Position numbers and translations under genes: made by a program
Notes under the pieces: model-generated
The model's database searches: none
The model's input: the letters and a program-made list of their open reading frames with translations, nothing else
Told to the model about the DNA's origin: nothing
NCBI GenBank assembly: GCA_023150835.1
Contig: JAKLKB010000009.1
Location: forward strand, 17,976-81,975
Source of the DNA: Myxococcota bacterium
GTDB lineage: Bacteria; Myxococcota_C; UBA6777
Direction: 5' to 3'
DNA length: 64,000 nt
Shown here: positions 1 to 9,183 of the stretch, in pieces
Numbering within the stretch: position 1 is the stretch's first letter
How the letters are laid out: the number at the start of each line of letters is the position of its first letter

Positions 1-2
1 AT

Positions 3-1022
3 CCGAAGAGGCGACCGCTTACGCCGTTGGAGATCATCAAATATTCCAGCAACATCTGCTCTGCCAAGATCGGCTTTCGGATGGGCAAAGAGCGTTTTCA
101 TCAACAACTCAAGGCATTCGGATTTGGAGAACGCTCTGATATCGGCCTTCCCGGGGAATCTCGTGGCATCCTCAGTTCTCCCCATCGTTGGTCGCAGATC
201 GGCCTTGCGAACATCGCATTTGGTCAAGGGATCGCCGTCACACCGATCCAACTGACGGCTGCGATCAACACCATCGCCAGCGACGGATTGTACTACAAAC
301 CCCGTCTCTTCAAGCAGATCATCGATCCAAAAGGCAAGGTCACACGCAAGTTTGAAACAGCCCCACGTCGCGTGATATCAAGCGATGTTGCCCAACGTAT
401 CGGTTTAATGATGGAGTCAGTGATCGGGGCACCCGATGGTACGGGAAAATCCGCACGAGTCGATGGCGTTCGTGCCGGCGGAAAGACAGGAACGGCACAA
501 AAGCCCATCCCGGGAGGACGAGGCTACGGCAAAGATCGCATCGGTTCTTTTGTGGGTTATGCGCCTGTGGATCAGCCCCGAATCACCGTCCTTGTTGTGA
601 TCGATGAACCCAAAAGCCCCTGCAAGTACGGCGGATGTACCGCTGCACCCGCATGGAGCGAGATCGTTCGGGAATCCTTGACCTATTTGGGAGTTCATAC
701 GGGTGAGCCGCTGCGCTTTGCCCCGATATCTCACGTGATGAAGCTCGCCGATGCGGACAAAACGCACGTCGCCAAAAAGCTCCCCCTTCCACGCAGCGCC
801 GCAAAGCGCAAGCACCCAACCAAGATCGCCCTTCGTTCGGCCAAACGCCCCCACCTCCAAGCACACCGCGTCCATCGCCCCCCCGCCAAGGCCCAAAAAT
901 CCCGTCATTCCAGCGATACCACACACCCGAAGCGCTCTCGCCCTTCCAAAGCACGACGCTCCCGTACAAAACCCAAACACCGACACAAACCCGCCAAACG
1001 CCGCTCCTTCGATACATGGTGA
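3..1022 (+). CDS. ftsI: Penicillin-binding protein, class B transpeptidase (FtsI/PBP3-like), 5'-truncated by window start
   Basis: This is the C-terminal part of a D,D-transpeptidase that cross-links septal peptidoglycan. The frame is open from the first bases, and no plausible start lies inside the window, so the N-terminal half is missing. The SxN motif is visible as KYSSN near the left edge and the KTG motif as GKTGTAQK about 150 residues later. The stretch between them (LPGES, then IAFGQGIAVTPIQL) is typical of FtsI. The catalytic SxxK lies outside the window. After the transpeptidase fold there is an unusual tail of about 85 residues, very rich in Lys, Arg, His and Pro (roughly bases 760-1020), which I would expect to be disordered and possibly cytoplasm- or wall-interacting. 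The next gene starts 133 bp downstream on the same strand. Confidence 0.9.
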   Translation, partial: PKRRPLTPLEIIKYSSNICSAKIGFRMGKERFHQQLKAFGFGERSDIGLPGESRGILSSPHRWSQIGLANIAFGQGIAVTPIQLTAAINTIASDGLYYKPRLFKQIIDPKGKVTRKFETAPRRVISSDVAQRIGLMMESVIGAPDGTGKSARVDGVRAGGKTGTAQKPIPGGRGYGKDRIGSFVGYAPVDQPRITVLVVIDEPKSPCKYGGCTAAPAWSEIVRESLTYLGVHTGEPLRFAPISHVMKLADADKTHVAKKLPLPRSAAKRKHPTKIALRSAKRPHLQAHRVHRPPAKAQKSRHSSDTTHPKRSRPSKARRSRTKPKHRHKPAKRRSFDTW

Positions 1023-1155
1023 TGACAGAAAAACACCGCGAGAGTTGACAGTTTGGGGGATCTTCGATAAGCACGAAACAGGCAAAACGAGAGTCCAAGC
1101 GGATCTTTCTGGGAGAGAGACCACAGCAGAGGCGGCTTGGGTTGGAGGCGTGTGG

Positions 1156-2409
1156 ATGGTGGGTCGTTGTTTGTGTCGTGTTGGATACGGGCTCCTCTTG
1201 TGCGTGATGGGGTGGTGGGCAACGGTATGCACGCAAACGTCGGCGTATGCGCAAAAGACAGCGGACGTTTCTGTGGTTGTGTCTTCTCTCGACAAGACAG
1301 GCGCAAACAACGCATGGATCGAAGGCGTGTGGAGCGAGTCGTTGGGGGTGCGCCACCGCGAAAGTGCCCTCTATTTGGGCGGAATCCCCGAAGACCAAAG
1401 CAACGCCCTGTCTGAGGCCGCAAAAGCCTTTGCAGCGGGAAAAAAAGCCTACGAAGAACTGAATCCTGAGACCTCATTTCGCCAGTTCACCAAAGCCATC
1501 CGACACTACAAAGAAGCCAGCGCCTACACCACCGATATCAAGCCGCTCGCCCAAGCCCTGCTTTACATCGGCGTCGGCTACCTGCTGAACGGACAACGCG
1601 CCCAAGGCATCGCGTCTTTTCAACAAGCCTTGGTGTTTCAACCGACAGCGACGTTGGCGGGGATATCCACCGAAGAAGACAAGTTGCAGATCTTCAAACT
1701 GGCGGAAGAGGAGATCAAAAAACTTCCCAAGCACCTGATCAAGATCAGCGCAGAGACCGATGCTGCGGTCTTTATCGACGGTCGATTTCGCGGCGTGACG
1801 CCCTTGCAGGTGCGCTTGTCTGAAGGCGAACATCTGATCGCGGTGCGACGCCAAGGCTATGTCTCTTGGGGTCGCAGTTTGCGCATCAAAGGCCCAGAGA
1901 CCTTGGAGGCTCAACTCAAAGCCTTATCAGGACAAACCAACTGGCTAAAATTGGGACAAAGCGCGACGGACAACGGCAGCCAAGAACAAGCCGAAGTCCC
2001 CGCAAGTGTCCTTGCATTGGGCCAGTTGACAGGCGGTGAGATGTTGGTGATCGCACAAACCAAGCGGGTGCAATCGCGTTTGTGGATTCAAGCTGCGGCT
2101 TATGATCTTGCGAACAAACGCCAAGTTGCGGCAGGAGGCGCATGGGCCGAGTGGCCCAAAGGAACAGAGGTTGCGCAAGAGCTTCTGCGATCGCTGTTGC
2201 GTGGGACACCTGTTCGCCTTGGAGGTTGGCTCCCAAATGCCATAGGAAGCACGGGAAGCCCCCCCAAAGGAGGCGGAAACGCCGTAGGGATCGCGTTGGG
2301 TATCACAGCGGGTGTGCTGGTGTTGGGGGCGGGCGTTGCGATCGCGGTGTATTTCTTGACGCAACCGCGCTGCGAAAAAGGAAGCTGCATCGATCTCACG
2401 CTCAAGTAA
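1156..2409 (+). CDS. PEGA-domain/TPR envelope protein with C-terminal membrane anchor
   Basis: The protein has 417 residues. I chose this start because GGAGG lies 7 bases upstream; the frame is open further upstream, but that part overlaps the ftsI tail. The N-terminus is a signal or anchor segment (about residues 8-31, ending in AYAQ). Helical, TPR-like sequence follows (about 75-185). Next comes a PEGA domain (about 193-241; AAVFIDGRFRGVTPLQV, then EGEHLIAVRRQGY), a small beta fold found in bacterial surface and kinase-linked proteins. A Gly-rich hydrophobic segment (about 374-400) is followed by a short tail with two Cys. The function is unknown. An envelope-associated scaffolding role is an inference from the domain mix. 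Confidence 0.75.
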   Translation: MVGRCLCRVGYGLLLCVMGWWATVCTQTSAYAQKTADVSVVVSSLDKTGANNAWIEGVWSESLGVRHRESALYLGGIPEDQSNALSEAAKAFAAGKKAYEELNPETSFRQFTKAIRHYKEASAYTTDIKPLAQALLYIGVGYLLNGQRAQGIASFQQALVFQPTATLAGISTEEDKLQIFKLAEEEIKKLPKHLIKISAETDAAVFIDGRFRGVTPLQVRLSEGEHLIAVRRQGYVSWGRSLRIKGPETLEAQLKALSGQTNWLKLGQSATDNGSQEQAEVPASVLALGQLTGGEMLVIAQTKRVQSRLWIQAAAYDLANKRQVAAGGAWAEWPKGTEVAQELLRSLLRGTPVRLGGWLPNAIGSTGSPPKGGGNAVGIALGITAGVLVLGAGVAIAVYFLTQPRCEKGSCIDLTLK

Positions 2410-2467
2410 CCCTCTCCTGATCACTGTCCCCGCTCAACAGCCATCAGAAAACCTCGGAATAGAGGCC

Positions 2468-2974
2468 ATGATCACCATGCACAAACTACACTCCCCTCTG
2501 CCCTGCTCCAAGTCCGATCTTGGGCGAACCAAGAACAGCTTCGTGCGGATCTGCTCGATGCTGTTGCTGTGCCTTGTTCTCGGAGCGATCTCGTCTTGTG
2601 GCTCGCCCTCAGAGGGCGGATTTGGTGTTCGACTCCAAGGGCTCGATGCAGCGGTACTTGCGCGGATGCGCTTTCTGGATATCGCGATCTTTCCCGCAAG
2701 CAAGGTGGCTTGCAACCAAGTCAACGCCACCAACTACACCAAAAGCGGAGCTTTTGCCGCCGATCACCTCGGGGAATTTCCCGTTCGCTTCGATGGAACC
2801 GAACGAAGGGCGATTATCAACGAGCTTCCCGAAGGCAACGATCTCGTGTTGTATTTCCTCGGCCTTGAGTCGGTGGGAGAAGAAAAGAAAGCGCTCGCCC
2901 AAGGCTGCACAAGCGGGATCACCCTCAAAAAAGCGGAGATCACCGTCGTCAACGTCACGATGAACGCCCTTTAG
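2468..2974 (+). CDS. Putative lipoprotein of unknown function
   Basis: This is a 168-residue protein with a type II signal peptide. A positively charged N-region is followed by a hydrophobic core and a lipobox-like ending (GAISSCG, Cys at about residue 44), then a Ser/Gly linker typical of exported lipoproteins. The mature part has no motif I recognise. Two start codons are possible (2468 or 2477); AGAGG at 2461-2465 suits the second better, though the long N-region is then shorter by three residues. It lies 58 bp after the PEGA gene on the same strand and may be co-transcribed. Confidence 0.6.
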   Translation: MITMHKLHSPLPCSKSDLGRTKNSFVRICSMLLLCLVLGAISSCGSPSEGGFGVRLQGLDAAVLARMRFLDIAIFPASKVACNQVNATNYTKSGAFAADHLGEFPVRFDGTERRAIINELPEGNDLVLYFLGLESVGEEKKALAQGCTSGITLKKAEITVVNVTMNAL

Positions 2975-3148
2975 CTCTCCTCAAAAAACGACCGTTGTCT
3001 TCGCACAAGAAGCCACCGTCACCCACATCACGCCCCGTCGTGTACAACCATGACGTCCGATACAACGACTGGACCTGTTCACCGCCCCCCACATCATGCC
3101 CTGTTATGCCCTTCTATCGAAGGGACAAGATAGGCTAAGGAGCGCTAT

Positions 3149-3478
3149 ATGAGCGAAGCACCCAAGCAAGAAAACAAGCCACGGCGCAGAGTCGCCCCCC
3201 TACGCAACACCGCCCCTCGCCGCGTCCAGCCCGAAGCCCCTCCCCAACACGGCGTATTCAAAGAGGGATGGCTACGCTATCACGATTTTTATAACGGTTT
3301 TATGCCCCACCCAAGCGAGTTCGCACGAGGCGAAGATCAAGGCGCAACTGAGATGGGGCTGGTTCGTATCCCTGCGTTGATCTTCTACGTCCCGATCTAC
3401 TACATCTTCTTGCTTTTGCTGTTTCCGCTGTTCTATCCCTTTATGCTTTTTTCCGCGATCTCTGCGCGAAAATCCTAG
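3149..3478 (+). CDS. Small basic membrane protein of unknown function
   Basis: This 109-residue protein is preceded by a good ribosome binding site (AAGGAG, 6 bases before the ATG). Residues 1-40 are rich in Arg, Pro and Lys. A central amphipathic stretch follows, and residues about 75-102 form one long aromatic and Leu-rich hydrophobic segment (YYIFLLLLFPLFYPFMLF), which could be one membrane span or a short hairpin. I do not recognise a family. The nearest genes are a lipoprotein upstream and a convergent giant TPR gene downstream. Confidence 0.55.
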   Translation: MSEAPKQENKPRRRVAPLRNTAPRRVQPEAPPQHGVFKEGWLRYHDFYNGFMPHPSEFARGEDQGATEMGLVRIPALIFYVPIYYIFLLLLFPLFYPFMLFSAISARKS

Positions 3479-3542
3479 AGCACCCGAGAGGTGCGCGAGG
3501 TCACAGATCAGGGGAGCGCAATGTAGGAAAGCGAAGCACTGC

Positions 3543-3648
3543 CTTTGCAAGGTTCGCAATCAGCGAGACAACAGCTCGGGGAGCGAAACGCTGTTTTTGC
3601 AAGGCTCGCGATCAGCGAGACAACAGATCGAAGGAGCGAAACGCTGTC
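3543..3648. repeat. Tandem repeat, about 52 bp, two copies
   Basis: Two adjacent copies share the segments CAATCAGCGAGACAACAG or its variant and GGAGCGAAACGCTGT, with a few substitutions. A more diverged copy may precede them (about 3500-3542). The right copy overlaps the 3' end of the convergent TPR gene that ends at 3612, so its last codons and stop lie inside the repeat. Each unit contains short inverted matches (AGCGAAACGCT), so hairpins are possible. This is the junction between two convergent genes, where a bidirectional terminator would be expected. Confidence 0.6.
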
Positions 3649-6600
3649 ATGGAAAGACTCGGATCGAGGGGGATCTGGAGCTTTTTGCGCAGCGCAAGAT
3701 GTTGGCGAGAAAAAGCAAAGGCCAAAAAAGAATGCAGGGGCGGGAAGTTTTCGATCAACATCGCGAAATCTGCGGGAGGACGGTCGAGACGACCTGCGGC
3801 ATACAGAGCCATCGCTTGCAGCGCAGGCGCAAAAGAAGGTGTGGCAAGGAGACCGATCTGCGAAGAGATCCGCTCGACGGTGTCATGCCACACAACGGGA
3901 GCAGGCAGTTCTTGTCGGATCTCTGGGGAACAAAGACGCTCCGCCAAGGTCCACAGCTCGATCGGGATCTCGGCGGGTGGAAAGATCTCGCGGGGTAGGT
4001 GTTGCAAAAGAAGATGTGCAAGAGTCCCAAGCAGCGTAGCGGATCGAAAAGGCGGCAAAAGCTGGGTCATGGTTTTGGCGAGCAAAAAGCGTTGCTGTTC
4101 GGGGGGAGATGCGTACAAAAACGCATCGCCAAGCAAAAAAGTGGGCGGGTGGTAACGCAAAAGCGCAGGAGCAAGCGTGTCCGATTCTCCCGCAACAAGA
4201 TGCACCGAAGGCAAACCAAACTGCGAAGACAAACGCCGAACCATCCGAGACAAGGGATGATTCGGCTCCAAGGTTTCGTTTGCGAGATGCGTTGCCAAGG
4301 GCGGTAAAAGCGAAGCCCAAGAGGCCGAGTGTTCGTTCATAGCTGTAAACAAAGACGTTGCGGCCTCGGCTTGTTCGGCAAAGTCACCGAGGCAATGGCG
4401 TATCTCTTCGTTTGTCAAAGAATGTCCATCTCCATCCCAAGCGTTCTCTTCGATGGCAGGAAGAGAGGCGGGTGTCTCTTCGCCATGATACCGCAGGAGC
4501 GTCACAGCAAGGGCGAGGATATCGTGTTCTTGGTAGGTTTGGCAGAGCCAAACCAAGCGATGCAACGGCTGTGTCGAAGAAGGAACATCCAGATAAAGCT
4601 CTGTGAGGAGCTGGGTTTCGCGCTGCCATGTGGGTGCAAGCTCGCGATAGCGAAGGAGAAACAGATCTTCGGTGGGGCAGATCTGCAAGCCGAGCAGGTA
4701 GGTCAGGAGCGCCATGGGAGCTTGTTGGAGGGTGTGTTGAAAGAGTTGAGCGATGTTGTAAACGGTGGCAACAAGTTGTTCTTTGGGTGCGTTGTTGGCG
4801 TTTGCTTGGCGCAAACGCTCGACAAGTTGGAAGATCTGTTCTGCTGCGGAGTTTTGTTGTTCATCTTCGCCCCCATGCAAACGCTCGGCGAGCGCAAAGA
4901 TCTGTTCGAGGGTGACTTGGGCTTTGTGCGGAACGGAGCGGAGTTGAACACCGTGCCATCGGTCTTGGGAGCGAGACGCGGGAAGATCTTTTGAGGAAGC
5001 CGCAGCGAGCGCGTCTTGGGAGGATTTGGAAGGTGAGGACTGAAACATCAAAGTAAAGTGTTCGTCCGAAGAAAGCAGGGGCGGCAAGAGATCAGGATCA
5101 TCCAATTCACCGCTGTCTGTCGCAGGATGAACGGAGTCGTTGGGAGAAGAAGAAAAGGTGATCTGTGTGTCTTGTTGGGGGATCAAGGTATCGGGCGAAA
5201 CCCAGACGGCTCCGGACTTGTTGCCAAAGAAGTCGGAAAGATCGTCTTGGGTGAGGTGTGCGTGGATCTGCGGAGGGCGGAGCATGGGATCAGGAAGAGG
5301 CCGATAGTTGTTGGTTCGCGCAGGATCGGGAAGTGGCGAAAAGGAGTCTGTGCGTGTGTGATCGTTGAAGTGTTGTCCTGAGAAGGCGGCGTGTGGGAAG
5401 GATGTTGTGCGGGAGAAGGCGTTTTCTTGGGCAGGATCAGGGAGAGCAGCATGAGTGTCTGTGCGCATGGCGTCTTGTGCGGAGAGGGCGGGAGGATGGG
5501 CCTCAAACGCATCGGTACGCGAGGTTTCTTCTTTTTGCGCGAGAAGATCTTCGACAGCGGGAAGGTCTGTATGGGTTTGAAAGCTTTCGTTTTCTTTGGG
5601 CAACGATCCTGAAGGGACGGGAAGATGGGCGAGAGGAGCGCGCATTTCATCGATCGTCGCTTCTTGAAGAAAAGCAGGGACAGGAAGGTGGGCGAGAGGA
5701 GCGCGCATCTCGTCGATGGTCGCTTCTTGAAAATGGATCGGTGGTAGCGATTGGGGCGGGCTCGATGGCTTCGTTTCCACCGAGCGTTCGGAGGAAACAG
5801 GATGTTCAGCGGTCGTGGCATTGTCTGGCGTGGCTGATGCCGTTTCGTGGGCAGAAAGAGCATCCGTTTCGTCAAGCTCACCGAGTTCAGGAACCGCATC
5901 GTGTTCGTCGGTGATTGACGATGCAGAGAGCGCGGATTCATCGACAGGATCGTTTGTTCTAGAGGGAGAATGCCTGTGTTTGGGGGTTAGCCCCACAGAG
6001 GGGCGCAACGATGCCGAGAGACGGGTAGAGGGCGAAGAGACGGGAGGCTCGATATCGGGGAAGATTTCATTATTTTGGGTATGTATGTTGGGGGGTGGGT
6101 TCGAGATCTTTGCCATCTCCGCCATCTCCGAGGACTCTGTCGAGCCCAACAATTCTTCAAGGTTGTGGATCATCGAACGTGCAGAAGCCATCTCAGGGTC
6201 GGCTTGCCAAGCCTCCCGAAGAGAATCCAAAGCGGAAGGCCATCGCTCGCATCGAGCGTGAGCGTGGGCAAGGCGCACCAACAAACGAGCGCGCTCTTTG
6301 CGATCACTGGCCTTTGGCAAAAGGCGCGTCAAGTACTCGGCCTGTTCGTCGAACCGTTCAAGCCGTCCACACAAGGTCTCAGCGCGTTCAAGAACGACGA
6401 CAGACTGAGGAGAAAGAGCCAAGACAAGGCGATAAGCGGACAGAGCTTGTTGTGGCTGGCGCAAGGTGTATTCATAAAAAAACCCAAGTTGTTGGTACAA
6501 CGCAGGCAGTTTTTCGGAAGCAAGGAGGTCGTTTTCGCTACGAGCGATCTGCTTTTTGAGCAGACGTTCCAAAAGCATCCACGCCTGAAAACGAGCCGCC

Positions 6601-8957
6601 AACGAAAGCGCACGCACAAGCAGCGAAGAGGGAACGCGGTGTCCTTGGGCCTCGATCTGTTGTAAAAACTCGATGGCACGGGCTTGATCTTTGAGATGAA
6701 AACAGACAGCAGCCAACCAATAGCTGATTTCGGCATGTTGCAGATCATCCACCACGCGCAGTTGCGCTTGGGACAAGATCTCCAGCAAGCGTGCAGGAAC
6801 ACCACGCGCCAAGATCTCTGGCAACAAAAACAACGCATCCTCAAAACCGCCGTCGATCAAAAACAAGCGATGGCAGACTTGCAAGATATCGTCGTCAACA
6901 TCGGAGGATTCGAGCGAGACAGCAGCGATGCGCATCAACAGAGCGCGCTGAAGGTCGGTATCTTGGGAACGCTCAAACAATCGCCACAAGATCCCCATCG
7001 CTTCGGTACGTTCACCGACCCGCAACAACAAATCAACGAAAGGCCATAAGATCTCGCCATGATCGTCTGCACTCCGATGGGCTTTTCGATAAGCCTCTAA
7101 AGCTTCCGATTGCTTGGACTTGTCATCTTCCAACATCGACGCCAGCCCCAAAAGATGACGGGCGCGAGCCAACGGAGATTCGGGGATATCAAGCAAACGA
7201 TGCGAAAGCTCTAGTGCTTGTTTGGAAAGCCCAAGACTCAAAGCGAGTTGTCGGCCTAGCTGCAAAAGCTCGGTATGATCGGGATGGCGCTGCCATATTT
7301 TTTGAAAAACCCGCCAAGCGCGCTGTGTTCCGTCTTTTTCAAGCAACAGCCGATGCACCAATTGGATCTGCCACGTGATGTCGCCGTTCCCTTGAAACGC
7401 CATCTCTTCACACCAGCGCCCGAGCGGGTGAGACAAGCCAAAAAGCCGAACTCTCCGCCAAATCGAACGCAAGACCAACGGATCTTTTGGAAACCAAGCC
7501 CACGCCATCCAAGCCATCGTCAGGCCGCGCCAAGGGACACGTGCGGATTGTTCGAACCATACGGCCATACGCATCCACACCCATGCACGCAAGATCGCCG
7601 AAGGCTGCGAAAGACCAAACAGCCTCCACGCCCGCAAACAGGTCTTGTGATCGCCACGCGCACGAAAAGCCACCAAGACTCGTTCAAAACGCACAGGATC
7701 ACTCGGAACCATCGAAAAATCCAGCCATAGCCAATCGAACATCTCCACCGAAGACAACAAGCCTTGGCGGTGTGTGTCCAAAAGCCGCGCAAACGAGGCA
7801 GGGTTGTGCGAGATCGGAAGACGCCCCAACGGCAGATAACGCTGCAAACGATCGAGCAGCGGCCAAGCTTCCGCATCCGCGATAGCATGATACAAAGATT
7901 CCCAAACATGCGTCCCCCGCGATCGTCGGCGCAAGATCCCTTCCCAAGCGATCTCGGCCTCTTGACCGCCTTTGTGCGTTAGGCTTGTTGCGTACAAACA
8001 AGCTTGTTCTTCTTCGACGTACACATCCAACATCGCAAGGCGCGCACACATCGTATCCAGAGCGGCTTTTTGTGGCGAGACCTGCGTGGCGGCGTGCCGC
8101 TCCGAAGATTGCCTTTGCTGACGTTCGTCTCGAATGCCCGAACCATCGAGATGATCTTGCGATACCAGCGAAGCAAAGTGTACGCGTAACACCAAATCCT
8201 CGGACGGATGAACAAAAGCGGGTAGAGCCTGTCTCAAGTGAGACCACTGTTGTTGGCGCAAAAGATGCGCAACCCATGCGGCTTCGTGGGCTGTCCACGG
8301 GAAAGCTCGCACACGAAGGCACCGCTCCATCCACGCAGCATCGGGCGCAAGCGCTCCAGCGCATTGAACAGATATCTGCCAAAGTTCTCGAATCAACGAA
8401 TCATCCGAAGAATAAGCCATCCATCGCAACGTTGCTCGTGTCAGCGCTCTCCACGCTTTGGCCCGAACCAACACAGACTCCACGCGGCGAAAAGCCTCGA
8501 CGGCTCCGTATTGTTGACAAAGGCATCGCTCCATCATCTCCAACGAATCTTCGGAAAAATTGGGGTTTTGATAGCACGTCAGGACAGAAAAAGGGCGAGA
8601 CAAGGGACGCCCCCCCAGATGACGGGCGGCCTCGACTTGTTGTTGCGCAGCTTCGGGCAAATGCACCAACCACTGCTCTTGAAGCGAAAGCAAAAGCTGA
8701 GCAGACAACGACGACGAAACCCCCTGCAAGCGGCTCGCGAGTCGTCGAAGTGTCTGCTGTTGCTCGGGGATTTGAGGAGAAGAAAGCGCCCAAGCCGCCG
8801 CCAACAAAAGCGACACCGCGTGTTGATGGGGTGGTTGGGCTTCTTGGGCGCAGGATTCGAGATGGTGCGCCAAACGCAAGTGATGACCCGCTGTTGCAAG
8901 CGCAAGCAAGGGCTGTTGAGTTGTAAGAGGAACGTGTTCGTACAATCTCGGCTCCAT
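3612..8957 (-). CDS. Giant TPR-repeat protein (1781 aa) with low-complexity linker and conserved C-terminal domain
   Basis: The N-terminal two-thirds (about residues 1-960) consist of helical TPR/HAT-like repeats (for example ALEAYRKAHRSADDHGEI and ALSAYRLVLALSPQSVVVLERA). Residues about 970-1340 are an acidic, Ser/Thr/Pro-rich disordered linker. It contains two near-identical copies of QEATIDEMRAPLAHLPVP and several PLPDP motifs. The last 400 residues are again folded. They include a region with the flavour of a degenerate M48-type domain (FLLGDAFLYASPPEQQRFLLAKTM), but I see no HExxH zinc site. No signal peptide is evident, so it is probably a cytoplasmic scaffold. The start is uncertain: GGAAGG directly abuts the ATG, and an in-frame stop lies shortly upstream. 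Confidence 0.7.
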   Translation of the reverse strand: MEPRLYEHVPLTTQQPLLALATAGHHLRLAHHLESCAQEAQPPHQHAVSLLLAAAWALSSPQIPEQQQTLRRLASRLQGVSSSLSAQLLLSLQEQWLVHLPEAAQQQVEAARHLGGRPLSRPFSVLTCYQNPNFSEDSLEMMERCLCQQYGAVEAFRRVESVLVRAKAWRALTRATLRWMAYSSDDSLIRELWQISVQCAGALAPDAAWMERCLRVRAFPWTAHEAAWVAHLLRQQQWSHLRQALPAFVHPSEDLVLRVHFASLVSQDHLDGSGIRDERQQRQSSERHAATQVSPQKAALDTMCARLAMLDVYVEEEQACLYATSLTHKGGQEAEIAWEGILRRRSRGTHVWESLYHAIADAEAWPLLDRLQRYLPLGRLPISHNPASFARLLDTHRQGLLSSVEMFDWLWLDFSMVPSDPVRFERVLVAFRARGDHKTCLRAWRLFGLSQPSAILRAWVWMRMAVWFEQSARVPWRGLTMAWMAWAWFPKDPLVLRSIWRRVRLFGLSHPLGRWCEEMAFQGNGDITWQIQLVHRLLLEKDGTQRAWRVFQKIWQRHPDHTELLQLGRQLALSLGLSKQALELSHRLLDIPESPLARARHLLGLASMLEDDKSKQSEALEAYRKAHRSADDHGEILWPFVDLLLRVGERTEAMGILWRLFERSQDTDLQRALLMRIAAVSLESSDVDDDILQVCHRLFLIDGGFEDALFLLPEILARGVPARLLEILSQAQLRVVDDLQHAEISYWLAAVCFHLKDQARAIEFLQQIEAQGHRVPSSLLVRALSLAARFQAWMLLERLLKKQIARSENDLLASEKLPALYQQLGFFYEYTLRQPQQALSAYRLVLALSPQSVVVLERAETLCGRLERFDEQAEYLTRLLPKASDRKERARLLVRLAHAHARCERWPSALDSLREAWQADPEMASARSMIHNLEELLGSTESSEMAEMAKISNPPPNIHTQNNEIFPDIEPPVSSPSTRLSASLRPSVGLTPKHRHSPSRTNDPVDESALSASSITDEHDAVPELGELDETDALSAHETASATPDNATTAEHPVSSERSVETKPSSPPQSLPPIHFQEATIDEMRAPLAHLPVPAFLQEATIDEMRAPLAHLPVPSGSLPKENESFQTHTDLPAVEDLLAQKEETSRTDAFEAHPPALSAQDAMRTDTHAALPDPAQENAFSRTTSFPHAAFSGQHFNDHTRTDSFSPLPDPARTNNYRPLPDPMLRPPQIHAHLTQDDLSDFFGNKSGAVWVSPDTLIPQQDTQITFSSSPNDSVHPATDSGELDDPDLLPPLLSSDEHFTLMFQSSPSKSSQDALAAASSKDLPASRSQDRWHGVQLRSVPHKAQVTLEQIFALAERLHGGEDEQQNSAAEQIFQLVERLRQANANNAPKEQLVATVYNIAQLFQHTLQQAPMALLTYLLGLQICPTEDLFLLRYRELAPTWQRETQLLTELYLDVPSSTQPLHRLVWLCQTYQEHDILALAVTLLRYHGEETPASLPAIEENAWDGDGHSLTNEEIRHCLGDFAEQAEAATSLFTAMNEHSASWASLLPPLATHLANETLEPNHPLSRMVRRLSSQFGLPSVHLVAGESDTLAPALLRYHPPTFLLGDAFLYASPPEQQRFLLAKTMTQLLPPFRSATLLGTLAHLLLQHLPREIFPPAEIPIELWTLAERLCSPEIRQELPAPVVWHDTVERISSQIGLLATPSFAPALQAMALYAAGRLDRPPADFAMLIENFPPLHSFLAFAFSRQHLALRKKLQIPLDPSLSMTAFRSFDLLSR

Positions 8958-9183
8958 CCTTCCGTCACCATCGAATCATGGACATCCGTCAGCCATCGCA
9001 ACACACGGGATATCTTCGCCCCCCCGCGTTCGGTGTCGAAAGCGAACAAGTACACGACACCGATGGAGGACAGAGCGCGAATGCGTTGTGCGGAAAGAAG
9101 TGAGGCAACGCATGGTGGGTTGGGGTCTTGAAGCGCGTTCTTTCTGTTGTTTGTCTAGGATGCAGCACGCCGAGATAGCGCGT

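Noticed and set aside
751-1155. N-terminal extension of the PEGA protein overlapping ftsI
   Set aside because: The extension has no hydrophobic signal and no ribosome site. GGAGG at 1144 clearly marks the ATG at 1156, which begins a signal-like segment.
417-1477. Long minus-strand frames opposite ftsI and the PEGA gene
   Set aside because: They mirror the Lys/Arg/Pro-rich ftsI tail, overlap one another in three frames and lack start signals.
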